A stretch of DNA of 64,000 nucleotides from Amyelois transitella (Eukaryota > Arthropoda > Insecta > Lepidoptera > Pyralidae), in assembly GCF_032362555.1 (NCBI RefSeq), contig NC_083512.1, forward strand, positions 9,722,001 to 9,786,000. Direction: 5' to 3'. The notes below the pieces were generated by a model that searched no databases, was not told where the DNA came from, and was given only the letters and a program-made list of their open reading frames with translations. The position numbers and the translations under genes were made by a program. Below are positions 11,301-21,402 of this stretch, in pieces. Numbering within the stretch: position 1 is the stretch's first letter; the number at the start of each line of letters is the position of its first letter.

Positions 11301-12411
11301 CTATTCAATTTAGTCGCTTTTTACTTTTTAAAGAAATGAATCTACGAGTAAAGCCGGAGTACCTAATAAATAAATATATACAAGACAAATTACAAAGATT
11401 GAGTTAGCCTCGAAGTAGGTAAGTTTGAGACTTGTGTTACGAGATATTAACGCAACGATACTATATTTTATAATAAATACTTGTATAAATAAACATCCAA
11501 GACCCAGGCCAATCAGAAAAAATATCTTTTCCCGGGTTCAAAGTCCTAGCCGGGATTTGAACCCGGGTCCTCCGGTGACACAGACAACGTAGGTTTACCG
11601 CTGCGCCACAGACGCCGTGAGAAATGAAAATGTATGCCATAGGAGGAATGGGTGATCATCACAAGATCTTCATGTCTCTTGAGTGGAATCCGAGGTCTGC
11701 CTGAGACCTTGGAATGGGTAAGTCAAGTTTTATAGGAATCAACATTAGGAATAGCCTTACATCCGCAACCCTGCAATTGACCTTAACTCATTTGGTTATG
11801 ACTTTAAATGGCACTTAGAGTTTTCAAAAGATGGATAAGGATCTAGTGAGTATCATGTTCACCTATAGGTAGTTTTAAAGCACATGAAGGACGTCAAATT
11901 AAGGACGTCCTGGTAAAGGGTCAGGTCAAAAGTACCCGAAACCGCCGAGCTTGCATGAAGAGAATTATGAATGTGGATGAAGCGAAGGAAGTATGCAGAG
12001 ATCGTGGCAAGTGGAAAGAGGTAGTCTCTGCCTACCCCTCCGGGAAAGAGGCATGATTTTATGTATGTATGTATGTAACTGGGAATATTTGGACTTACCA
12101 ATCACCCCTCTTCTCGTCAAAATTTGTACAGGCTTCGCAAAATTATTGATTATCTTCAACGTGGATTCGCCATTCCTTCTAGAATCTTCTATTGGTATTC
12201 TACTCGTGGCCTGCACTCTTTGTATATTGAAATCGAACAGTATAGATCTCTCGCTACCGGCTTGTCTATCGTCATTCTCAATTTGTCTGTTCTGTCTGTC
12301 ATAACCCGGCCGGTCTTGGGTACTGAGATCTGTTTTACGGTTCGTGGTATCTCGTCGTTGGAAGCTGTAGTCTTGATCGTAGTCCCTGTACCCGAAAGAT
12401 GGATTTAGCAT
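8325..12411 (-). CDS. spz: Spatzle, Toll-receptor ligand (cystine-knot cytokine precursor), exons 2-6
   Basis: Five minus-strand exons splice in frame: 12099-12411, 10898-11064, 9934-10044, 9285-9385 and 8325-8505 (phases 1, 0, 0, 2). The 104-residue first of these is a polar, probably disordered prodomain. The next carries VVFPGPT and the C-x4-C...NYPQEKV motif of Spatzle prodomains. PEIAQR then IGPHDE is a plausible serine-protease activation site; the 109 residues after it match the length of the active Spatzle C-terminal fragment. The knot domain has seven cysteines in the family pattern: LCKS, EIC, PC, TCVQKYQYRK, and IPSCCSC at the end. In insects cleaved Spatzle dimers bind Toll in immunity and development. 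The signal peptide must come from an upstream exon; the best candidate is at 24484-24546. Within the window this is the orthodox family member; the four genes to the right are diverged copies. Confidence 0.93.
8757..8897 (-). repeat. Family B repeat, 5'-truncated
   Basis: CATA-type tail, then AAATCACGCCTCTTTCCCGG and GCTTCATCCACATTCATAAC, in the last spatzle intron. Confidence 0.8.
9400..9493 (-). repeat. Family A repeat, fragment
   Basis: Tail half only (GCGAGGTAGACAGAGGCAAC...CCACGTTCAGCTG), cut by the next copy. Confidence 0.6.
9496..9731 (-). repeat. Family A repeat, near full length
   Basis: CATACATATATACATATTATCACG tail through AAGAGATGGAGTGCTCC; the terminal cap is degraded to CAGCACTA. 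Lies in a spatzle intron. Confidence 0.75.
10133..10383 (-). mobile_element. Solo-LTR-like element, copy 1
   Basis: This 251-bp block is the reverse complement of the block at 58997-59252 and starts TGT / ends ACA like an LTR. The shared core includes CGGAGCCGCGGTTCCCCAGG and GCCTGGCGGAAGATCT. Flanking tetramers AGGT and ATGT differ at one base, so a 4-bp target duplication is possible but imperfect. Confidence 0.55.
10599..10853 (-). repeat. Family A repeat, complete, with 12-bp target duplication
   Basis: This is the best-defined copy. TGGAGCTTTAAT occurs at 10587-10598 and again at 10854-10865, giving exact ends and a 255-bp element running from the cap GTGCCGTGTGGTTCCC to the TATG tail (read on the minus strand). 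Confidence 0.9.
11130..11330 (-). repeat. Family A repeat, 5'-truncated
   Basis: CATACATACATATTATCAC tail through TTTAGTCGCTTTTTAC, with the cap missing. Confidence 0.7.
11369..11618 (-). repeat. Family C tRNA-headed SINE, full length
   Basis: On the minus strand it begins with a tRNA-like head (GTGGCGCAGCGGTAAACC, then ACCCGGGTTCAAATCCCGG) followed by a body with CCAATCAGA-, TAGTATC- and TAACACAAGTCT-type segments and an A/T tail. It is a SINE, not a functional tRNA. Confidence 0.75.
11882..12078 (+). repeat. Family B repeat, full length
   Basis: Runs from AAGGACGTCCTGGTAAAGGG through CCCCTCCGGGAAAGAGGC to TTTATGTATGTATGTATG. It ends only about 20 bp from the splice donor of the spatzle 313-bp exon. 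Confidence 0.85.
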
Positions 12412-12694
12412 CTGAAAATTAAAGGTTTTAGTATTAGTTATCTTGCATAGTTCTTGAATACTTTCCCTATTTTAGAATATAAAAGGTAAAATTATTTTTT
12501 TACACGTTCGATTTCAAAATACCGTATAAGTACAGTTTTATGATTATTTTTTACGAAATAGATGAATATGTGGAGTTTACCATGTATTATTGTAATTATA
12601 TTTTATTTATTTCTTTCTCACTTTCCACATTTTTAAATTTTGGTTTTGTAGTTAAGCAGACACAATTGCTACTTCATTAAATTTTAAAAAACGT

Positions 12695-12795
12695 GTGTAT
12701 GAAAACATGATGAATTTAGATGAAGCAAAAAAATGCTGGGATCGTGGTAAGGCAAAAGATTCTCTCTGTCGACCCCTCCGAGAAAAGGGCATCAC
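12695..12795 (+). repeat. Family B repeat, degraded
   Basis: ATGAAAACATGATGAATTTAG, GATCGTGGTAAGGCAAAAG and ACCCCTCCGAGAAAAGGGC are recognisable remnants. Confidence 0.5.
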
Positions 12796-13325
12796 TATAA
12801 TAATTAAATCATAGTATTGGAGTTTTTTGTCATTTATATCATTTCCTTAGCAATTTTGACTCTTTGTCAAACGGAGGTGAGGCGTCGGGACGATAGATGC
12901 ACATTAGTAGGTACTAGTGCCGTGTGGTTTCCGGCACTTTAGAATAGAAGCACTCCATAGATTTCGTATAAGGCGACTTCGGTGGTTTTGATTGAATCAA
13001 ACAATACTTATCCAAGATGCTGTCGCCAAACAAAACTCGCAGGCCAGTGGGAATTCTGACACATTCAAGGTGAACGTAATCACATAATGACCGACAGACG
13101 ATGGCTAATTGACACACACACATAACGCAAACAACAAGTTTTGATTTGTTAAATATGTCAAGCAAAAAATATACTACTGAAATCACCGATTTGATGGTAC
13201 AGTAACTCTAATGAAACATGTCCCTCTGTTCATACAAATCTAATTCCATCGAGTTACTCTGTAGTCGACTGTACGTAATTACGTTGTTGAACACGATTTG
13301 TCCATTATTTGGCCTTTTGCCTTCC

Positions 13326-13375
13326 GCGGCACGGAATTATATTACATCCGTAAATGTAATAAAATTCCGTGCCGC
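13326..13375. other. Imperfect long hairpin
   Basis: GCGGCACGGAATT and AATTCCGTGCCGC are exact complements at the ends of a 50-bp block, and the inner arms TTACAT/ATGTAA also pair. It may be a tiny inverted-repeat element. Confidence 0.6.
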
Positions 13376-13385
13376 TTTGCGTGTG

Positions 13386-13430
13386 TCTCAAAAGGCAGGT
13401 TCGAATCCCGGCCAGGACATGATTAGAAAT
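13386..13430 (+). repeat. Family C SINE, head fragment
   Basis: AGGTTCGAATCCCGGCCAGGAC is the B-box half of the family C tRNA-like head; nothing of the body follows clearly. Confidence 0.4.
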
Positions 13431-14059
13431 AAATACTTTCTAATTAAATGTATTAATTAGATAATATTTATTAGTCTCCCATAAGAGTCTCGAGAAATTG
13501 AAACGTAGTATTAAGTAAGAGTCTCGAGTTTAATTTTGGTCTAGCTCAATCTAATTTGTCAAAAATAAATCCAATTTTACAGACAACATTTTAAATAAAT
13601 AATCACTTTGGTTTAAAAGTTTGACCCATAGAGTGGTATGATTATTTGTGGTATTCGATTACATTTTTTTTGGTGCAATGAAGTATAATGAAATATATTA
13701 TATATTTTTAAACAATGTTATCATTTATATATTAAGTATTATATTTAGAACAAGTTCACTTACGTAAAATTATACCTATGGATAAAGTGAATTGCATTAG
13801 TTACTCTGCACGATTTTTACACTTAACTTCCTACCTTGACATTAAACTGGTCATGTTCATTAGCATATCGACCAACATAACTATAATTATATCATCAATA
13901 TGGTTATCAATAAAATTAATATTTATCACTCTTAAGCGGAAACACTGATTGTTCAAGTCAAAGTATTAAAGATCAATTGTTTATCAAGAAGTAAGAAAAC
14001 TTATTAATTCACAAGTAAATTTTATGGAAGCGGTTATTTATGGTAAGCCATATTTCAAA

Positions 14060-14230
14060 TATATAAGTTCTTTGATACTTTTTGGTCTAAGAAAAATTAC
14101 TTACGTTAATTTACGTTCCTTTAGAAATTCTAGGACAACCCTTTTAGACCACATAAGGAACCTTCATGCCAAATTTCAAATATCTAGACCCAGTGTCAGT
14201 TCGGGCTGTGCGTTGATATTTAGTCTATCA
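14060..14230 (+). repeat. Family F related fragment
   Basis: CCACATAAGGAACCTTCATGCC, AATTTCAAATATCTAGACCC and GGGCTGTGCGTTGATA resemble internal family F sequence at 22.4-22.8 kb. Confidence 0.4.
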
Positions 14231-14967
14231 GTTAGCATATTTCTTTATAAATTGATAGCTTTTCGCCCAACCTGTCATTTTTTATGATGCCAAAAAAGCA
14301 AAGAACAAAAAATGCTTCAATTTAAATGACGATATGTTATCCAATACTAAGCTAATATTGATATGATCGCTGTTTTTGCTCAAATCAATAGATCGTGGCA
14401 ATCCCGCGGATTATTTTCAAAACATGTCTTTATGGGTTATTCCTTGTTTGGGTCTCTTTTTTCAAATATCGATCAATTCCACTCTATTAAAGCAACGTAT
14501 GCGCTGAAGATCATGACAAGATTTTTTTCGGTAGAAATGTGTTTATAGTTTGTGGCGCAGTAGCAAATAAAATTAAATGTTGAGTCGCGTTGCTACAAAA
14601 TAGTGAAGGATATTTGCTCATAAAGTTATTCTTACTTCTAAACTACAATGATTCTTAGTTATTACAACAAAAATTACGTCTCGAAAAATACTGTTAAGAC
14701 ACATTCTTAGGCTTTATGATGGAAATTATACAGTGAATATTAAAATTGTGCATATACATCGAATTCAATAAATTTACAAACGATGTTTATTAAATAAATA
14801 TACATATTTTCATCGACGTTTCAATTTCATTTTCCCTTCATGGCTGGTTCTTTTTAATTTCATAGACCATCACGAGCCCTGACCTTTGGTCCACTTGTCC
14901 GACATTTCTCTTTCCACTATTTGTTTAGTCTGCGTCTTTAGTTTTAGGATCATTGGCACACATTATA

Positions 14968-15208
14968 TTTAAATAAATATATACGGGACAAATTACACAG
15001 ATTGAGTTAGCCTCGAAGTAAGTTCGAAACTTGTGTTACGAGATACTAACTCAACGATACTATATTTTATAATAGATACTTATATAGATAAATATCCAAG
15101 ACCCAAGCCAATCAGAAAAAGTTCTTTTCTCATCATGCCCTGGCCGGGATTCGAACCCGGGAACTCCGGTGTCGCAGACTTTCTACCGCTGCGCCACAGA
15201 GGCCGTCT
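14968..15208 (-). repeat. Family C tRNA-headed SINE, full length
   Basis: The tRNA-like head (GGCCTCTGTGGCGCAGCGGT, TCCCGGGTTCGAATCCCGG on the minus strand) is better preserved than at 11.6 kb. Confidence 0.75.
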
Positions 15209-16610
15209 TTTGCGACGTCAAGCCAGGATTATTTCGGGTTATCACATATTGCAAAACTTAAAAAGGTACACATAAGTTATTGATAATGTTACCGGTGACT
15301 GTTTATCTTGTCGCAAAATGGCGTCATACAACTTTCATGGAATTGTGCATAGTTATGATACATAATGAACTGTTATGTATTTTTGAACTCGTGTATGTGT
15401 ATGTGATAGATAACTTCAATAACGGATATACTTCACTTCAAAATGAATAATTTGCGTTGTAAATTTGACTATGAAGTGCGCGATACAGGGCATACTTAGA
15501 ATTTTTTATATAAAAAAAGATGACAGCTGTTCATCAAATCTTGCTAAAGTGACTTCAAGCACATTTCTCCCAAAATCATCTTATTGCATTCTTGAAAAGA
15601 ATTAGAAGCTAAAATTGCCTTCTTGAAACTCCTAAAAGACATAAACAAACGTTTCTAAACAGTCGGATAAATTTCGTAAAATATTTTTCCAAGTATCTAC
15701 AGTCAGCTGCAAACAACAGCAACTGTAAGAAAGCGTAATGCACTACTTTGGTCGCCACCTACGACATTTTGTAGGAAGAAAAAAAATCCTTTTAACCTGC
15801 TGAAAACCGTATAGTTATTGATTGCGTGCGCTCTTTATGAATGATGTTGACTCTTAGTTCATAATTTATAAGCATGGGTTTTCTCCACAGAAGTTTTCTC
15901 AGACATTGCGACATTACACCTGTCATTGGAATTGTTTCCATGAGTCTGCTTTATTATCCTCTTGATTAATTACAAAGTTCTATTAATAAATATACTTATT
16001 AGTATTTTGTTTATTGTTAATTTGCGCTTGCCTCATCCTGGCGATAACTTGTGTTATCATTTTATTAAAGGTAAAGGTGTTATTGGAGCCAAGGTCTATT
16101 TTTAAATCAAGGACATTTTTTGAACACGAATAAGAAATCTGTTGAGTAGGTTAGGTTGTATATTTTTTTCCTAACACTTGTTTTTCACACTCGAGTCCTT
16201 GGGATTTTTTATACGTAACATAATTTAATATCATCTTCATTTAATAGGAGACCCAAAACCGTTATGGCTAAAAAGTAAAGAAAAGTCGGAAAGTTTAAAT
16301 TCAGAATACCCAATTTCAGAACGTGACATTCATTTAAACTAGTATACTTAACGGACAAACCCAAATCGAGACTCTGTTGAATGGCTATCAAAAGTAAAAA
16401 CCCTTATTCTATTATACTTAAGTTCCAATTGACCGCCATTGATAAAACTATGAATATTTACTTGGGGGAATACCTCTTAAAGTGTGACGTAGTGATGACG
16501 TTTTTTGTGATGTATACAGACTTGATAAATACACCTGACTGTCCATTCCGCGCTTGACATATAATTTCTGGTGTTCGAACTGGTTTTTTCGATGTGCTTG
16601 TTGCAGTAAG

Positions 16611-18951
16611 CATCCCAACAAACATTTAGGCGACGATTAGAGCTTATTTTGTTACTTAGTGAGCTAGAAAGGCATTACAGTAGCAGCACTTATGACTTTT
16701 GGCGATAAAGTGGTGTAAGCAAGTAACGTATATCACTTCTACTTATAATACAGAGTTACAAGCGCGACAATCAGGCGAGCTTAAAGGTTATGGATGTATT
16801 ATGGCAAATCTTAACACTGTTGTACATGCACAGCATTTTGTGTTATAGCTTTAAGTGAATCTTAGAACTCTAAGATCTAAATAAGAATAAGAATTAGTTA
16901 CTACCTCCAAAAGTGCTATGCAGGTGATATTAAACTCTTTACAAGAACCTAAAGTTGCACAATAGCGTTAATAAGCGCTACCAGCCATACAATGGTGTTT
17001 ATTTAATCTTATATAGAACCAAATGCTTGAAGTTATACAAAACTCTCTTGCATTACTTTAAGTCAAATAGGAGTATAATTTTTCGCTATAACAGATCCTC
17101 TAGCGACTATTGTTACTTTTTTGTGACTAAAGGTAAAGTAATAGCGCTTAAGGTCACTACTGTATTTCTTATATTGACTACTTGTTTTTGACAATGGCGT
17201 CGCAACCAAAGAAAAAAACTAAAATTGTTGTAAATACTTGGAAAAATGAATGTAGGACTGGTGGAAATACGCAGAAATTGATCAGAGAATATTATCGCAT
17301 TTTGAACTCCTTTATTCCTATTGAAAATACGTCCTCTATTCTTATGGAAAGCAGTGAAGCGCGAGTTTCCTGTGAGCTTGAAGGTTCCGTACATGCTTTT
17401 CAAAATGATGATTGTGCTATTACTACAAGTGATAATGAAGATTCCTATGGAAAGCAGTGAAGCGCAAGATCGCATCGCGCATCGACTCAATCAAAAGATA
17501 AATACTGTCTCACGAAAGATAATGATATTGTAGAAATAAAACAAAATTTAGTCATTGTCACCATTTAATATTATTCATATTCATGGCTATAAAATGAAGA
17601 ACAAGCTCGATATTTTTGTGCTTCCCATGAAGTCATCGTATCTAAATATGTATTTAGTTGAAGACAGTGCTGTTCTAGTTGATCGTGTTCAGCACTTCCG
17701 AAATGCTGCTGGTCTGCGCTGGAACTTGCCTCATTTTCAATATTGTTATTTTCTACTCTCTGTTCAACTGTTTTTTGTAAGTTTTATACGCTTTCGTCTT
17801 ATCTGTAAACAAACACGACATTTAATAGTCTTAAAGTCAGGTTTATAAACCTAATATTGTATTTAAATCATAATATTATATTAATTGTTAAAACAATATA
17901 ATAATTTATATCTAGCTACTTCTTTGTATTCTACTCGTCCAAAACAGTTAACAGGTGAATAATAAATAACATCAATACATGGTTTAAAGTTTTGAGCACT
18001 ACGGATCCCTAAATTCGTTTGCTCGCCATGTTGAGATAATGAAATATTAGATTATGGTTATAAAAACAAATATTTACAAGGTTTCCATGAAGTATTTTGC
18101 TCTAGTATGTATTTATATTACTAGTACAGTATTATAAGATCAATAAGGCAATATTTTAGAACTTTTTTACAAGAAAAATGTGTCACTCCATATTAGACAA
18201 AACATTTGTTTTCAGTAAAAAGACAACATACATCGGGCGCTCGAATTATTTGCCAATAAATATGTAACATATTCACAGTGTACTTACCTTCGCAGCAAAA
18301 ATACGCTTCCTTTTGCACCATAAAACAATTTCACTTTTTCTTGTTTAATATAAACATCATTAGGATTATTTTAGCCATTGAAAATAGTATTATATGTATA
18401 TTATTAGATCGCAAAATTAGAAACAATATTTTCCGGGTATCAAAACCTCGTGCGAGAAAGAACTTTATCCCCTTTGTGGATCTTGAATAGCGTTCAGACC
18501 GTTACAAAACACCTATTTACTTCCCTTTTAGCGCTTGAAAATATAATTAACGCCTTTGTATCTCTACTGTACCGCTTAAGGAGTCAGTTGACGCCTACCT
18601 GTAGCCCGCTTAGCACCCATGGAGGTAATATAAAACCATTTTTGCCATTTTACCGCTAATAGAGTTAATTTTCGCTTATTTACCACTCTTGTATCGCTAA
18701 GAGATCCTGTTACCGCTATCATAACTTTCTTATAGCATTGATTGTACCTCTTAGCCAATTTCCATAACTCTTGTATACCGTCATTATACAACCTTAAGTA
18801 ATATAAAATTGTGCCCAATTCGGGGGTAAAGTAGGGTTAGAGCGCGCTCTAACACTAATTTGAAACACCCATAAACCACTTTAGAATCTAGTTAGCGCTT
18901 TTATAGACTTATTATAAATCTTACTTTAGCGCCTAATTGTTACTTGGGATG
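16611..18951. mobile_element. 2.3-kb terminal-inverted-repeat DNA element of unknown class
   Basis: The left end reads CATCCCAACAAACATTTAGG and the right end, reversed, CATCCCAAGTAACAATTAGG. The inner flanks, especially 18480-18940, are dense in TAGCGCTT/TACCGCTA-like units in both orientations, a pattern of subterminal transposase-binding repeats. No recognised transposase motif is present and no target duplication is obvious, so class and autonomy are open. Confidence 0.5.
17194..17460 (+). CDS. Unrecognised 88-residue ORF inside the inverted-repeat element
   Basis: The ORF begins MASQPKKKTKIVVNTWKNE, has a basic N-terminus with a Trp and an acidic Ser/Asp-rich C-terminus, and stops at 17460. 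It could be the first exon of an element-encoded protein. A 20-bp word around GGAAAGCAGTGAAGCGC occurs twice within it (17347 and 17448). I do not recognise a family. It may be spurious. Confidence 0.2.
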   Translation: MASQPKKKTKIVVNTWKNECRTGGNTQKLIREYYRILNSFIPIENTSSILMESSEARVSCELEGSVHAFQNDDCAITTSDNEDSYGKQ

Positions 18952-19854
18952 CGCCTATTGACGTCATTCGTTCATATTTTGAATTGAACACAAGAGAGCG
19001 TGGTTTTTGTTTGGAGAAAGTTAACATTATTTGGATAAAAACATTGTTTTCTTTGTTGGTACAATATTTTATCGTGGTAAGCGAAAAGATTAAGTAGCCT
19101 ACTTGTTTCAGCTTAAAATATACCCGTATCCCTTTCCTTCTCCTACTTTCCCGCCAATTATCAAATGCTTTGCCATCTGCATGGAAACACAAGGAAAGAC
19201 TGTTTCGCACGGCGTCCCCTAGTTACGCTTCGGCGCCATTCGAGAAGATATTTTCTCTAACCGTCATGGCGCGCGCGTCATATTTAAATCAAGCGTGAAT
19301 ACTGCTATTAAACAAGTGTTACCCATTATCAATTAATGATCATTAACCTTTCGGTCCTTTTCCTTGTTCATTGGATTGCCGAAAAACCGCTGTCGAGAAA
19401 TTGTTTGCTCAAGCGCGGGGTAAACTTTTACACACTAATCTACTATGTATGTTAATACGAGTATATATATTGCTAGCCCATCGTGTGAACTAAGTTTATA
19501 GGCCTTGAATGACTTAATTTATCAACCTTGAACGGGAAGAGCTACAACAAGAGAAATAAATAAGAATGCACGTATAGTACTTTACACAGTCTGAAAAATG
19601 CGGGAAAAATTAACAAGAAAGTAAGCCTCTATTCTAAGCCTCGACAAAAAGTGAAACTTCTTGGAATCCTGTCGAAATAACGGGGTCTTATGTTACAATC
19701 AATTATCGCAATTAGAACTTAGTTGATAAGTGCAGTATTATCTTCAAATTTTTATATTCTTTTTTGATTATCGAGGCGAAAGGATTTTAGAAAACATATT
19801 CAAAAAGACTTGAAAGATTAGTTTAGAAATTAATTTCGTATAAAGAGAGAGCAA

Positions 19855-20046
19855 AATAATCCCATCACTTTCCCATTTATGTAGTAAAAGGCGGCTAAAG
19901 AATAAGCTCATAAACTTGGGACTTTTCATTTAGGCGATGGGCTAGCTATCGGTCACTATTTGAATGAACTGAACGTGGCCTTTCAGTCTTTTGAAGACTG
20001 CTGGCTCTGTCTACCCCGCAAGAGATAAAGACCTGATGATATGATT
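19855..20046 (+). repeat. Family A repeat, 5'-truncated
   Basis: Begins at CCCATCACTTTCCCATTTATG and ends GACCTGATGATATG. Confidence 0.7.
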
Positions 20047-20364
20047 GTAAATATGTACAATTTAAAAACAACCGAATGCAAAATTTTGCCTTACAAGGAC
20101 TTTTGACCTTATTTGTATAATACTTTTTAAGTTCATAATAATATACTTATAGTGCAATGACCTCTTAACTGGCAGTCACCAATATTTGAAGGTTTATCTT
20201 ACTAAGAAGTATTTTACCGTAGTGTTTTATGGATGTATTATAAGGTTAATGGTACTGTAAATAAATTGACAACCTGATTAAATTTTTATGTGCTTTTGGA
20301 GAATTCTGAATACTGTTATTTCTCTGCACAATTAAAGTTGATTTCAGTACGTATGTGATGGAAT

Positions 20365-20500
20365 ACATATTTGTATCACGGATGGTTTAAAGTAAGTTCA
20401 AGAGTTGTGTTAGCATCACCGGACCTGACCGGGGATCAAACCCGGGTCCTGTGGTTCATAGACGGGAACTTTATCACTGTGCCACACGGTCCACAAAATA
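20365..20500 (-). repeat. Family C-like SINE fragment
   Basis: Contains GACCGGGGATCAAACCCGGG and CACTGTGCCACACGGTC, a diverged tRNA-like head read in reverse, plus a short body remnant. Confidence 0.5.
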
Positions 20501-20559
20501 TGGAAGTGAGACTCCAAGGTATAATAATAAGGATAGATCAAAAAAAGGTTGATTAATAA

Positions 20560-20786
20560 AAAAAGAATATGAGCACTCCTTTTCTTTCCCATGGATGTCG
20601 TGTAAAAGGCGACTAAGGGATAGGCTTATAAACTTGGGATTCTTCTTTTAGGCGATGGGCTAGCAACCTGTCACTATTTGAATCTCAATTCATTCATCAA
20701 GTCAAAAAGTTGACAGAGAAAAAGTCAGATCAGTTGGCTCTGTTTACCCCGTAAGGGATAAAGACGTGATTATATGTATGTATGTA
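20560..20786 (+). repeat. Family A repeat, near full length
   Basis: Runs from the AAAAAGAATATGAGCACTCC segment to GTGATTATATGTATGTATG; the cap is lost. Confidence 0.75.
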
Positions 20787-21012
20787 GATTACTTTGAGAT
20801 TTCATGTACCTAGTTAGCTAGCGAGTGACCTTTATTAACATATTCACGATAACGTTTTATGTACTTAACTCATCAAAGAATTTTGTTCACGTCATCGGCT
20901 ATCGTAAAATATAGCGAAACAGGTCATGATGTTAATAATTTATGTTACTTACATACACATGTATAGGTATATTATTGTACAAAAATGATCGTACACAATT
21001 ATTATTATAATT

Positions 21013-21190
21013 ACATACATACATAAAATCACGCCTCTTTCCCGGAGGGGTAGGCAGAGACTACCTCTTTCCACTTGCCACGATCTCAGCATACTTCCTT
21101 CGCTTCATCCACATTCATAACTCTCTTCATGCAAGCTCGGCGGTTTCGGGTACTTTTGACCTGACCCCTTACCAGGACGTCCTTAATTTA
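21013..21190 (-). repeat. Family B repeat, full length
   Basis: From the CATACATACATAAAATCACG tail through CAAGCTCGGCGGTTTCGGG to ACCAGGACGTCCTTAATT. Confidence 0.85.
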
Positions 21191-21235
21191 AATAAATAAA
21201 TAATCTCCACATAACCATATAATTGTAAACTAATA

Positions 21236-21395
21236 TTTCGTAAAAGGCGAATAAGGAAGGCTTATTGAAACTTGGAGTTCTTCTTTTAGCCAACGGGTTA
21301 GCAACCTGTTATTATATGTATCTCAATTCTATCACTAAGCCAAACAGCTGAACGTGGCCTATCAGTCTTTTCAAGATGTGATTATATGTATGTAC
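21236..21395 (+). repeat. Family A repeat, truncated and internally deleted
   Basis: CGTAAAAGGCGAATAAGG through TCAGTCTTTTCAAGATGTG to the TATG tail; the GGCTCTGTCTACCCCGC segment is missing. Confidence 0.65.
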
Positions 21396-21402
21396 TAGCT
21401 TT

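Noticed and set aside
11993-12408. Plus-strand ORFs at 11993-12304 and 12124-12408
   Set aside because: They are antisense to the spatzle prodomain exon and a family B repeat and resemble nothing known.
17113-17490. Minus-strand 125-codon ORF in the 2.3-kb element
   Set aside because: It is antisense to the MASQPKK ORF, has no family motif and is hydrophobic in the way of AT-rich antisense frames.
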